Shown here: piece after piece, positions 33,681 through 43,429 of the stretch | Position numbering within the stretch: position 1 is the first letter of the stretch | Layout of the letters: the number at the start of each line of letters is the position of its first letter | Source of the DNA: Thinopyrum elongatum | Lineage: Eukaryota; Streptophyta; Magnoliopsida; Poales; Poaceae | Assembly (NCBI GenBank): GCA_011799875.1 | Contig: CM022303.1 | Span: 192,435,700 to 192,499,699, forward strand | Direction of reading: 5' to 3' | Length of the DNA: 64,000 nucleotides | The notes under the pieces: generated by a model | The model's database searches: none | What the model was told of the DNA's origin: nothing | What the model saw: only the letters and a program-made list of their open reading frames with translations | Program-made: the position numbers and the translations under genes

Positions 33681-34646
33681 AACGTCGTCAATTTCCAACC
33701 CTTTCTGACTTCATTTGATATTTTTCAGCTCATTTACTAATATATTTTTTAGCTAAATGACCCTGAAATTGAAAAGCACTACAAAATGAATTCTGAAAAG
33801 GTTGAAAGTTGGCATGGTATCATCATTTCACCCACATAGCATGTGCTAAAAAGTTGAGAGGGTTACGGCAAAAACTGGATGCACTTCGTGTACAAAATGG
33901 ACAATCTCTTTCGAAGTATCAGGGTTTCGGACGAAAACTCATCTGTTACAAAGGCATTTCATTTTTTTAACTTATTTCAACTCCAGACTTTTTGTGTGTT
34001 CAGTATGCACCATTCAAAGCCACGTCATCAATTTCCAACCCTTTCTGACTTCATTTGCTATTTTTCATGCATTTACTGATTTTTTTGAGCTAAATGGCCC
34101 TGAAATTGAAAAGCACTACAAATGAATTCTGAAAAGGTTGAAAGTTGGCATGGTATCATCATTTCACCCACATAGCATGTGCTAAAAAGTTAAGAGGTTT
34201 ACGGCAAAAATTGGATGCACTTCATGTACAAAATGGACAATCTCTTTCGAAGTATCAGGGTTTTGGACGAAAACTCATCTGTTACAAAGGCATTTCATTT
34301 TTTAAACTTATTTCAACTCCAGACTTTTTGTGCGTTCAGTATGCACCATTCAAAGCAACGTCATCAATTTCCAACCCTTTCTGACTTCATTTGCTATTTT
34401 TCATGCATTTACTGATTTTTTTGAGCTAAATGACCCTGAAATTGAAAAGCACTACAAATGAACTCTGAAAACGTTGGAAGTTGGCATGGTATTATCATTT
34501 CACCCACAAAGCATGTGCTAAAAATTTGAGAGGGTTACGACAAAAACTGGATCCACTTCGTGTACAAAATGTACAATCTCTTTTGAAGTATCAGGGTTTC
34601 GGACGAAAACTCATCTGTTACAAAGGCATTTCATTTTTTAAATAAC
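33681..34646. repeat. 337-bp tandem repeat in CACTA-2 (about 2.8 copies)
   Basis: The landmark CCAACCCTTTCTGACTTC occurs at 33696, 34035 and 34371 (periods 339 and 336). Units are near-identical and non-coding. They follow the transposase gene. Positions 34647-35190 hold no supported gene, only A-T-rich DNA and an inverted 'CCTGCAT/ATGCAGG' patch near 34970-35015. Confidence 0.9.
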
Positions 34647-35189
34647 CTAAGTATTGCCAAATTGAATATAATGATAAAAACACACTAATATTAAACATAA
34701 GAAAAAAGAATCACTGAAAAATCTATCTTTAAAGTAAAGTTATTCACAAACTAGTGATTCACACAAATTTCAAATAATTCAAATTTAAACTATTCAAATT
34801 TGAAAACTACTGGCACTAACAGAAAGTTTGTAATTTTTTGTACCTAAAGCAAAAATATTCACAAAGAAACTCTAAATACAGCAAAAAACAACTCAGAAAT
34901 AAAAGAAAATAAATAACACAGAAAACAAACAAAAATTGAAAAAAAAGCCCGCCTACTGGGCCACAACGGCCTGCATACGACTAGAAACCCAACCTGTAGT
35001 TGGGTCAGGATGCAGGCCCGCAAGGGCCAGTAGGCCCACAGGGCAACGCACAGTTTTAGGCCCAGAAGCCTGCTTTGGAGAGGAGCTCGAAGGAGCAGCC
35101 GCGGCTGGGTTTATAAACCAGTGCGGCTGCCCTTTGCTCGGCGGGGTGGGACTAAACTTCTGCACCCCTCGCCTGGCAGCGCACCCCCT

Positions 35190-35372
35190 TTAGTCCCGGT
35201 TGGTGGCTCCAACCGGTACTAAGGGGGGGGGGGGTCTTTAGTACCGGTTGGAGCCACCAACCGGGACTAAAAGTGGTCGCTTCCCGCCGCTTCGCCTGGC
35301 CAAAACAGACCTTTAGTACCGGTTGGAGCTTTAGTACCGGTTGGTGGCTCCAACCGGTACTAAAGGTCCATC
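35190..35372. repeat. Internal copies of CACTA subterminal repeats
   Basis: Alternating TTTAGTCCCGGTTGGTGGCT, its inverse AGCCACCAACCGGGACTAAA, and TTTAGTACCGGTTGGAGC variants form palindromes in the middle of the element, far from either end. A G run lies at 35224-35234. They directly precede a TATA box at 35374. Confidence 0.85.
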
Positions 35373-35373
35373 C

Positions 35374-35380
35374 TATATAT
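35374..35380 (+). promoter_or_regulatory. Second CACTA-2 promoter (TATA box)
   Basis: CCATCCTATATATACTAGCA repeats the layout of the left-end promoter (subterminal repeats, then CATCCTATATA). It probably drives the downstream genes (36611 and 37299). Confidence 0.55.
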
Positions 35381-35429
35381 ACTAGCACTTCAAAATTTTG
35401 TAGTTTTCTTCTCTTCTTCCTCTGCTTCA

Positions 35430-35702
35430 ACCTCTGCCCCGTCGCCGCGCCCATCCCCGTCGCCGACCCGTCGCCGCGCCCGTCCCTGTCGCCGCCCCCG
35501 TCGCGCGCCGTCGCCATCCCCGTCGCCGCGCCTGTCCCCGTCGCCGCCCCGGCCCGTCCCCGTCGCCGCCCCCGTCGCCGCCCCAGCCCGTCGCCGCCCT
35601 CGTCGCCTCGCCTCGCCGGCCGTCGCCCCGCTGTAAAACCCGGCCCCCTGTCGCGCCATGGCCGCCCTCATCCCGAGCCCGCACACACACACACACACAC
35701 AT
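35430..35702. repeat. GC-rich simple repeat and (AC)n
   Basis: Imperfect CCGTCGCCGC-type repeats (35430-35635), then (CA)n at 35682-35701. Open in several frames on both strands because of composition; not treated as genes. Positions 35703-36052 are A-T-rich with 'GTTAGATGAATTAGAT' repeats and a (TA)n run at 36027-36049. Confidence 0.75.
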
Positions 35703-36052
35703 TTTCTTAATTATTTTCTGTTTTTCTTTTTTTTAGTTTTTTATACTTTTAGTTATAGAAATGTTAGATGAATTAGATATATATATAAATGTTAGATTAA
35801 TGTCAAAGTTTTAGATAAATTAAATTAGTGTCAAATGTTAGATGAATTAGTTATATTAATGTCAAATGTTAGATGAATTAGATAGAAATGTTAGATTAAT
35901 GTCTAATGTTAGATGAATTAGATAGAATGCCCCCATATGTCAAAGTTTGACTTTTGACATAGATTTATCAAGAATGCCCCCATTATGGATGTGCACAAGT
36001 TGATCCAATTTTTTCTGATCTCATATATATATATATATATATATATATTCTT

Positions 36053-36395
36053 GTATATGTCACGTTGTCTGTCAAAGTATTGATGAAATCCATGGCTTCA
36101 TCATTAGCCGGAAGTAACAGGCGTATGATGCTATGAAGCTCTTCAAAGTTGTTTTGGAACGGAGTTCCGGATAGAATAATTCGCTTTTTGGTACGAATTT
36201 CAGCAAAGGCCTTCCAAATAGCGATATTCGGAAGGCTCTTGCTGAACTTCGTACCAAAAAGCTAATTATCCTATCCGGGACTCCGTTCCAAAACAATTTT
36301 GGAGAACTTCGTACCATTATGCGCCTGTTACTTCCGGCTAATGATGAAGCCATGGTTTTTTTGAATCCTTTGACACTAGACAACGTGACATATAG
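36053..36395. repeat. Inverted repeat made of two SNF2-gene fragments
   Basis: The left arm (36053-36213, coding on the minus strand) and right arm (about 36224-36395, coding on the plus strand) are inverted copies of one exon-like sequence around a loop of roughly 10 bases. The minus-strand arm encodes RIILSGTPFQNNFEELHS; the plus-strand arm encodes LIILSGTPFQNNFGELRT, then RLLLPANDEAM. SGTPxQNN is the SNF2-family ATPase signature. The arms are similar but not identical, so the fold-back is not brand new. A transcript across it would form a long hairpin. Confidence 0.82.
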
Positions 36396-36470
36396 AAAGG
36401 TAGATGAGATCAGGAAAAATATGGACCATTTTCTGCACATCCAGAATGGCGCCATTTTGTTAAATCCCTT
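36211..36470 (+). pseudogene. Fragment of a SNF2-family chromatin-remodelling ATPase
   Basis: One plus-strand frame reads from about 36211 through LRTKKLIILSGTPFQNNFG to KVDEIRKNMDHFLHIQNGAIL near 36455. SNF2 ATPases carry SGT(P)xQNN at the end of the first RecA-like lobe. The following 'IRKxMxxFLH' segment resembles the equivalent part of plant CLSY/DRD1-type remodellers (from memory, to be tested). Only about 85 residues of a protein usually over 1000 long are present; walker A and DExH parts are absent, so it has no ATPase activity. It is best read as a captured host-gene piece. Confidence 0.65.
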
Positions 36471-36610
36471 AAAGGTTAAGAGAATCCGTTATGATTCTGA
36501 ATCCTGTTCCTATAGCCAGGGACTAAAGGTTTTCCTCGTATATAAGATATCACAATCCAATCATTTAAAAAATGTTACATTGCATATAGAATTTGGTCTC
36601 GACGTCAACG

Positions 36611-37045
36611 ATGCCTGGCCCACATCCTCGCCGTCGACCCGTTCGTGACGACGTCCTGCTTCAGAGGAGCCATGTCCGGGACTGGGCTCCGCCGGGCTGG
36701 CACTGGGAGGTGCTACCTTCAGGGGCGCGCCGCTTGGTGAGGAACCCGGCCCTGGGTCCCGTCGTCGACCCGGAGCTCCTTTGGTGGCGTTCGCGTGGGC
36801 CACTTTCGGTGCGGAGGGAGCCGGCCCCGCCGGAGGTGGTACGCCGCCGTGTCAGGGAGGAGGACGAGCACGTCCGTCACTACATGGCTACGTTGGACGT
36901 CAGGTTCTCCAATACCTGGCAGGTTCTTCGGGGATCTCACCCGAGCTATGATCCTGTGATGGTTCCTTCTCTTTGGGTGTCCACCGCCCATGCCTCAGGA
37001 AACGCGAGTGAACTAGATTATTCGATAGTATTCGATATGTATTAG
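36611..37045 (+). CDS. CACTA-2 hypothetical protein ORF
   Basis: ATG at 36611 (MPGPHPRRRPVRDD), 144 codons to a TAG at 37043-37045. It is Arg/Pro/Trp-rich (PPGWHWEVLPSGARRLV) with a conserved-looking RRRVREEDEHVRHYMATL helix. GC-rich, unlike the A-T flanks. No domain is recognised. It could be a first exon spliced onward, since the last residues run into A-T-rich DNA. It lies between the SNF2 fragment and the ULP1 gene, under the likely promoter at 35374. Confidence 0.5.
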   Translation: MPGPHPRRRPVRDDVLLQRSHVRDWAPPGWHWEVLPSGARRLVRNPALGPVVDPELLWWRSRGPLSVRREPAPPEVVRRRVREEDEHVRHYMATLDVRFSNTWQVLRGSHPSYDPVMVPSLWVSTAHASGNASELDYSIVFDMY

Positions 37046-39162
37046 CTAGCTAGTGATGTATTCGATAATATTCAAGACGATGTATTCGAGATTATATATA
37101 TTATTCGATAATATTTGAGATGATGTATTCGAGATTATATATATTATTTGATAATATTTGAGACGATTTATTCGAGATTATATTCGATGATGCATATTAT
37201 GTACTATGATTCAATTTTTCCTTATTGATTGCATGCACGCATTCTAATTTTAATACTAAATTGTTTTATATTTCTTCTGGATTAGTTAAATAAAAGCTAT
37301 GAACAATACTGGCAGAGAAGGAGAGAAGGCCCTGTTCAACATCATACGCTCATCCCCTCGCCCAGATGAGTTTGAAGAAGATTACGGCTCACAATATCTG
37401 AACCCTACCGGTGAGGGTATGATATTTGATGAAGACGAACGAATAGATGAAGTCCAGAACAATGATGACGAAGAAAATGTTGATCTTGAAATAACAAAGA
37501 CCGGCGAGGTATATTTATATAAGCAGGCATCTGGTGATCATCACATGTTTTAATTGATTTGTATATATATTAATGAATCGATCTTTCTTCTTTGAGCCCT
37601 CTGGATCGAGCAAATCTTCTACAGGCAGCGGGACAGTGCGAGGCCCGGCCAAAAAGTTAAAGGATGGCGTAAAGTACAACATCAGTGCCATCAAACCTAA
37701 TGGCGAACCAAGCGAGCCTAAGAAGAATGCGGGCAAGTTCGTTCGTCAGTGCGGAGTTCTTGTGAAGGACCAAATCCCGATCTCCATTCAAGAATGGAAA
37801 AAACCAGCAAAGGAACATCCAGATCTTACTTTTGTCGACCAAAGAGCAAAAGATCTGCTTTGGGAATCTCTCATGTCACATTTCACCCTACCAGATCATT
37901 TCACAGATGCAGATGTGGAGAAAGTCAAGAACGCTGCTCTTAGGAAGATGGCGGTAGCATTCAACAACCACAAGAAAAGTATATGGGCCAAGTACATCGA
38001 AGGAGGAAAGAAGACTCCAGAATTCAAGGGAACACTGGAGAAGCAAAGTGATCACTCGCCCGCTTTCATCAAATTCAAGGAATCGGAATTAGCTCAGGAA
38101 CGGTCGAGAATAAACAAGATCAATGCCGCGAAACAGGAGCATTACCATAAGCTGGGGCCAGGTGGCTACGTGGTGGCCCGGCCTAAGTGGGATAAGGCTG
38201 AGCAATAGATGGTGGATGCAGGGGTCATTCCAGTTACATTGAGCTGGCCCCCCAGGTCCAGGACTTGGTTCTATGCGCATGGGGGGACGTTGGACCCAAA
38301 GACATGCCAGGTTTTGGAGCGGGCAAGTCTTAAAGGAGCCGACCTCAATATACTTGTTGCAATAGAAGAGGCTCGAACGGGGGTGTTCACGCCCAACAGA
38401 GAGAACGACGAGCTTACGCGCGCCCTGGGAAATCCTGAACACCCGGGAAGAACATGAGGCGTCGGCGTTGTTCCATGGTTTGAGGGGTTTGCGGACTGGA
38501 ACGCCGACTACAGAAGCTGTGCGAGAAAGAAGATGCAGGAGGAGAAGAAGAGGAAGCTGGAGGAGGAGCAGAGGAAGCAGGAAGCAGAATGCCTTCAAGG
38601 CCTAGAATCAAGGCACACGGAGTTGGCACTCCAATTCCAGCGGCAACAGCAGCAGATCGACTCACTTAGCCAGGAAAGGGGGTCTCTGCAGCGGCAGCAG
38701 CTAGCGGATCCAACATTGGATAGCACCGTCCCATCCATGCCGAGAAGCAACGTGGGTTCTGCCCTGGGCGATGAGGCACTGCTGGATAGATACCCTGTGG
38801 ATGACATCATGGATAACACTAATTGTGAGCTACACTTTAAAATGAAGAACATATCCATGAAGGTGGTGGACGGCGTTGCTTATACAAATCCCCCTGAAGC
38901 AACCTTCCATTGCAATCCGATTCCAGCTGGCTATGCTCGTGTCATGGTTGATGAAGTGGTGGCACAATATTCGGGGCTAGAGCTTGACATTCCTGGAGGT
39001 GACGATGAGCGCACACTGGGAGAGGCCATACATCGTATCATTCTATGGAGAAAGGATTGCATTGTCTTTCCAAGGCCACCAACACCGCGTGAGCCGGCTC
39101 CTCCTCCATGTCCGCCACCGCGTCAGCAGACTCCCGCTTCTCCAAGTCAGCCACCGCCTCAG

Positions 39163-39167
39163 CAGAG
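39163..39167. other. Target-site duplication of solo LTR S, left copy (CAGAG)
   Basis: CAGAG before TGATACG at 39168 and again at 40834-40838. Confidence 0.95.
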
Positions 39168-40833
39168 TGATACGTCTCCAACGTATCTATAATTTTTGAT
39201 TGTTCCATGCTATTATATTATCTATCTTGGATGTTTTATATGCTATTTTATATGATTTTTTGGACTAACCTATTAACCTAGAGCCTAGTGCCAGTTTCTA
39301 TTTTTTTCCTTGTTTTTGAGCTTCGCAAAAATGGAATATCAAACGGAGTCCAATTGACCTGAAAATCCACGGAGAATATTTTTGGAAAATATAAAAAATA
39401 CTGGAACGAAAAGATACCAGAGAAGAGTCCCGGGCTAACCACAAGGGTGGGGGGTGCCCCCACCCCCTAGGGCGCGCCACCCATCCTTGTCATCGCCTCA
39501 TGGGCCCCCTGACTTGTGCCCGGCACCAACACCTCCTATAAATCCCAAAACCTCCAGAACATAACCTAGATCGGGAGTACCGCCGCCTCAAGCCTCTGTA
39601 GCCATGAAAAACCAATCAGGAGCCCGTTCCGGCACCCTGCCGGAGGGGGAAACCATCACCGGTGGCCATCTTCATCATCCCGGTGGTCTCCATGATGAGG
39701 AGGGAGTAGTTCACCCTCGGGGATGAGGGTATGTACCAGTAGCTATGTGTTTGATCTCTCTCTCTCTCTCTCTTGTGTTCTTGATTTGGCACGATCTTGA
39801 TGTACCGCGAGCTTTGTTACTATAGTTGGATCTTATGATGTTTCTCCCCCTCTACCTTCTTGTAATGGATTGAGTTTTCCCTTTGAAGTTATCTTATTGG
39901 ATTGAGTCTTTAAGGATTTGAGAACACTTGATGTATGTCTTGCATGTGCTTATCTGTGGTGACAATGGGATATTCACGTGATCTACTTGATGTATGTTTT
40001 GGTGATCAACTTGTGGGTTCTGTGACCTTGTGAACTTATGCATAGGGGTTGGCACACGTTTTCGTCTTGACTCTCCGGTAGAAACTTTGGGGCACTCTTT
40101 GAAGTTCTTTGTGTTGGTTTGAATAGATGAATCTGAGATTGTGTGATGCATATCGTATAATCAAACCCGCAGATACTTGTGGTGTCATTGGAGTATCTAG
40201 GTGACATTAGGGTTTTGGTTGATGTGTGTCTTAAGGTGTTATTTTAGTACGAACTCTAGGGCTGTTTGTGACACTTATAGGAATAGCCCAATAGATCGAT
40301 CAGAAAGAATAACTTTGAGGTGGTTTCGTACCCTACAATAATCTCTTCGTTTGTTCTCCGCTATTAGTGACTTTGGAGTGACTCTTTGTTGCATGTTGAG
40401 GGATTGTTATATGATCTGATTATGTTATCATTGTTGAGATAACTTGCACTAGTGAAAGTATGAACCCTAGGCCTTATTTCCAAGCATTGCAATACCGTTT
40501 TCACTCACTTTTGTTACTTGTTACCTTGCTGTTTTTATATTTTCAGATTACAAAAACCTATATATACCATCCATATTGCACTTGTATCACCATCTCTTCG
40601 CCGAACTAGTGCACCTATACAATTTACCATTGTATTGGGTGTGTTGGGGACACAAGAGACTCTTTGTTATTTGGTTGCAGGGTTGTTTGAGAGAGACCAT
40701 CTTCATCCTACGCCTCCCACGGATTGATAAACCTTAGGTGATCCACTTGAGGGAAATTTGCTACTGTCCTACAAAACTTTGCACTTGGAGGCCCAACAAC
40801 GTCTGCAAGGATAAAGTTGTGTAGTAGACATCA
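39168..40833 (+). mobile_element. Solo LTR S
   Basis: A 1666-bp LTR running TGATACGTCTCC to AGTAGACATCA, flanked by CAGAG on both sides and with no internal region. It is therefore a solo LTR left by recombination between the two LTRs of a full element. It is the same family as the LTR of element C (2665-3988). A TATA-like CCTATAAATCCC lies near 39534 and (TC)n at 39752-39772. It splits the proline-rich exon of the ULP1 gene; the reading frame is the same on both sides once it and one CAGAG are removed. Confidence 0.95.
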
Positions 40834-40838
40834 CAGAG
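40834..40838. other. Target-site duplication of solo LTR S, right copy (CAGAG)
   Basis: Matches 39163-39167 exactly. Confidence 0.95.
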
Positions 40839-42961
40839 TCCTGCTCCTCCAAGTCCGCCAACGCGACAGGCCACTCCTCCTCCTCCAAGTCCGGCACCAC
40901 GTCAGCCCACTCCTCCTCCAAGTCCGGCACCGCGTCAGCCTAGTCCTCCTCCTCCAAGTCAGGCACCGCGTCAGCCGTCTCCGCAGCCTCAGCGGGCTCC
41001 GCCGCCTAAGCAACAGCGGAAGAGAGCCGCCGCAGCTACGGTGGCTAGCGGTACAAGTACAGGAGGCAAGAGATTCCAATTTGGTCCAAGCCTCATGCCT
41101 CTTCCGAAGAGGCCTTACGACCTAACTGTGGAGGAAAACGAAGCAGAAGTGCAACCCCAAGTGAGGGCCCATTTTGGACCGAAACCGCCACCGCCGCCAA
41201 AGGAGAAAGTACCTGAGCATGTCATTGACCACTTTATTCGTATGGCTGAACCACCAGCTCCCAAGCCTATTGACTCAGACTATGAGTGCCAAATCAGGAA
41301 GGCATATCAAGCACAAAAAAAGAAGGAGTCGAGCTCGAGCTCCAGCAAAGCAGCTGCCAAAAAAAGCGGGAAAACTGTTCCCCAGCTGGGAGAACGGGCG
41401 GTGCAATCGATCCCCCCGCTCATTGTACCAACACATGTGAGTACCGGCGCCGATCAGCTGGTAATAACCGAAGATCATAGAAGGCAGGCTGCAGAGATCG
41501 GATGCACTATAGAACAACTCCTAGGCATCGAGCCCATGGAAAAGTTTACAAAGCAGCAACTAAAACAGAAATATGCCCGCGGCGAACCTCTGGTCAAGCC
41601 TGAGGAGGTCAAGAAGCTCTCAACGAGAATGTATGAATTGCATGAATGGTACATGAAAATTGCCAAGACTACCAATCGAGAGTCCCTCATGGTGAGAGTC
41701 AAGCCAGAGCATTACTACCATGAGAATGCTATGTATGTTGAGTTTACAGAACAATTTCAGTTATTCAATCAAGACGCACTCGAAAAATCTATCATCAGTT
41801 GCTATTGTCTGTAAGTGATTTCTTTCTGTAATTTAAGTCTCAAGCTAGCTGTAGTGCTCATTGATCATTACCTGTAATTATCCTCATTATATTCTTTTCT
41901 GTGGTATTATGCAGAATGAAGATCTATGAAATGAAAAAAGCTGGATGCTATGGCATTGGGTTCATTGACCCAAATACCATTAATCAAGAGATATGGACGC
42001 GTCAATGGGAACAAAAAGACACAGAGAAAAGCTTGCTAGAGTTCTTGAAGCGCCTAAATAGCTGTCCAGATATACTACTTCCTTACAACTTCGGGTGAGT
42101 CACACTGTCTTGTACTACAAATTCTGTTTTTGCTTACTATAGCTAGATGTTAATAAGTGTATAGGGGTTTAGGGTAGTTGATGAGTTATGCACATGCCTG
42201 CTTAATTTATACATGCAAACGTGTACGTATGCAGTTTCCACTGGATCTTGTTAATCATTCAAGTTGACGAGGGAAAAGTTGAAGTACTGGACTCACTACT
42301 TAAACCAGTTACTGAGTACGAAATCGTGAAGGGGATGGTCAACAGGTAATTTCAATCATTATCGAACTATATGTCGGCCTCTTTAGTTCGTCATTTCCTG
42401 ATATCAACTAATTAATAACTCCTTTATTCATTTTCTTTGCCAGCGGGCAGGGCTTGGGAAAAGTTCATCAAACAGGTTGAAGGCCCATGGAAACAAAAGT
42501 TGATATGGGTTTGACCCAAGGTAATTAATTAAGTAGTACTAGCTAGCTAGCTACTATCTCTTTAATTCTAGTTTCAATACCATTAATTATCATGCTTGAT
42601 TAATTATTATCTGATTGAATTCTATTCTCGTAAAGGCCCTGAAGCAGGCACCGGGGACTGATTTATGTGCATACTACATTTGTGAGAACATTCGCATGAT
42701 GGCATCCGAAAGGAGCAGATCTGATAGACAGCTATGGGTACGTTTGCCAGAACACTATTCACAATTTTTACATCATTATCTAATATATATACACACAACT
42801 AATACATGCATATTGATCTCCTTCTTTAAAAGTTGATGGAGATGCGGGATAAGCTCCTACCAACGGATCGCGTACGAGCAATTCAAGAGGAAATAGCGGG
42901 ATTTTTGCTCGACCAGGTCATAGATCCCAAAGGAGAATTCCATTACCCGCTACCGCAGTAA

Positions 42962-43042
42962 ATGCCTCCATGTAGGAGAAATTGTATATACCAAATTGTA
43001 TATATACATGTGTATGTGTGAATGGTCGTGCGAGACATTCGA

Positions 43043-43079
<37 letters not shown>

Positions 43080-43220
43080 CGGTTCTATGAGAAATTCTAT
43101 TTATATATATGCATAACGTGTACAATATGTAGTATCGTAAAATACCAGCAAATGAAAAAGAATTAAATGGAAAACACAAAATTAAAGGAAAAATAAATCA
43201 TAAACCCAAAACCCCCGAAA
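42962..43220. other. CACTA-2 3' flank with (TA)n
   Basis: Non-coding; (TA)n at 43045-43075. No gene supported. Confidence 0.6.
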
Positions 43221-43429
43221 CCTTTTACTCCCGGTTGGTGTTACCAACCGGGACTAAAAGCCCCCAGCCCCCCGGCGCGTGCTCGTGCCACGTGGTGGCC
43301 CTTTATTGGCGGTTCGTGTTGAACCGGTACTAAAGGGGGGGGCTTTAGTCCCCAACCTTTAGTACCGATTCCAGAACTGGCACTAAAGGGCCTTACAAAC
43401 CGGGACTATAGCCCGTTTCTGCACTAGTG
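43221..43429. repeat. Right subterminal and terminal repeats of CACTA-2
   Basis: Copies of CCCGGTTGGTGTTACCAACC, GGTACTAAAGG and CCGGGACTATAG, ending in the terminal CACTAGTG. TGC follows at 43430-43432. Confidence 0.9.

Larger units (their letters stand above)
37299..42961 (+). pseudogene. CACTA-encoded ULP1-like cysteine protease gene, interrupted
   Basis: Inferred exons: 37299-37508, 37597-39167 joined across solo LTR S to 40839-41810, then 41915-42094, 42235-42345, 42451-42520, 42636-42737 and 42833-42961, with GT/AG borders. The N-terminal part is a CACTA protein with a Glu/Lys/Gln coiled coil (38533-38700) and a proline-rich region; the C-terminal exons form a C48/ULP1 peptidase. The triad is visible: His in FHWILL (42239-42241), Asp in VLDSL (42290-42292), Cys in GTDLCAYY (42666-42668). 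ULP1 proteases cleave SUMO from proteins. In-frame stops (TAG 38206-38208, TGA 38455-38457, TGA near 42512) and the LTR insertion disable it. Confidence 0.82.
28853..43429 (+). mobile_element. CACTA-2: complete CACTA transposon carrying transposase and ULP1 genes
   Basis: The left end is CAGTAGTAGAAAAAGGGCC (28853; one mismatch in CACTA). The right end on the opposite strand is CACTAGTGCAGAAACGGGC (43429). Both are flanked by TGC (28850-28852 and 43430-43432). 'TAGTCCCGGTT'/'TAGTGCCGGTT' subterminal repeats occur at both ends and once inside. It carries a coiled-coil/membrane ORF, a Tnp2 transposase pseudogene, a SNF2-derived inverted repeat and a ULP1 protease pseudogene. Solo LTR S interrupts it. 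It is autonomous in type, but every large gene has disabling mutations. Confidence 0.93.

Noticed and set aside
33422..33691. Minus-strand ORF opposite the transposase end
   Set aside because: Shadow of the Tnp2 C-terminal coding region and its 3' flank.
35273..35710. Long GC-rich ORFs on both strands
   Set aside because: Simple CCGTCGCCGC repeats give open frames in several registers; low-complexity translation.
36593..36610. Upstream start for the 36611 ORF
   Set aside because: The codon at 36593 is TTG; the first ATG in frame is at 36611.
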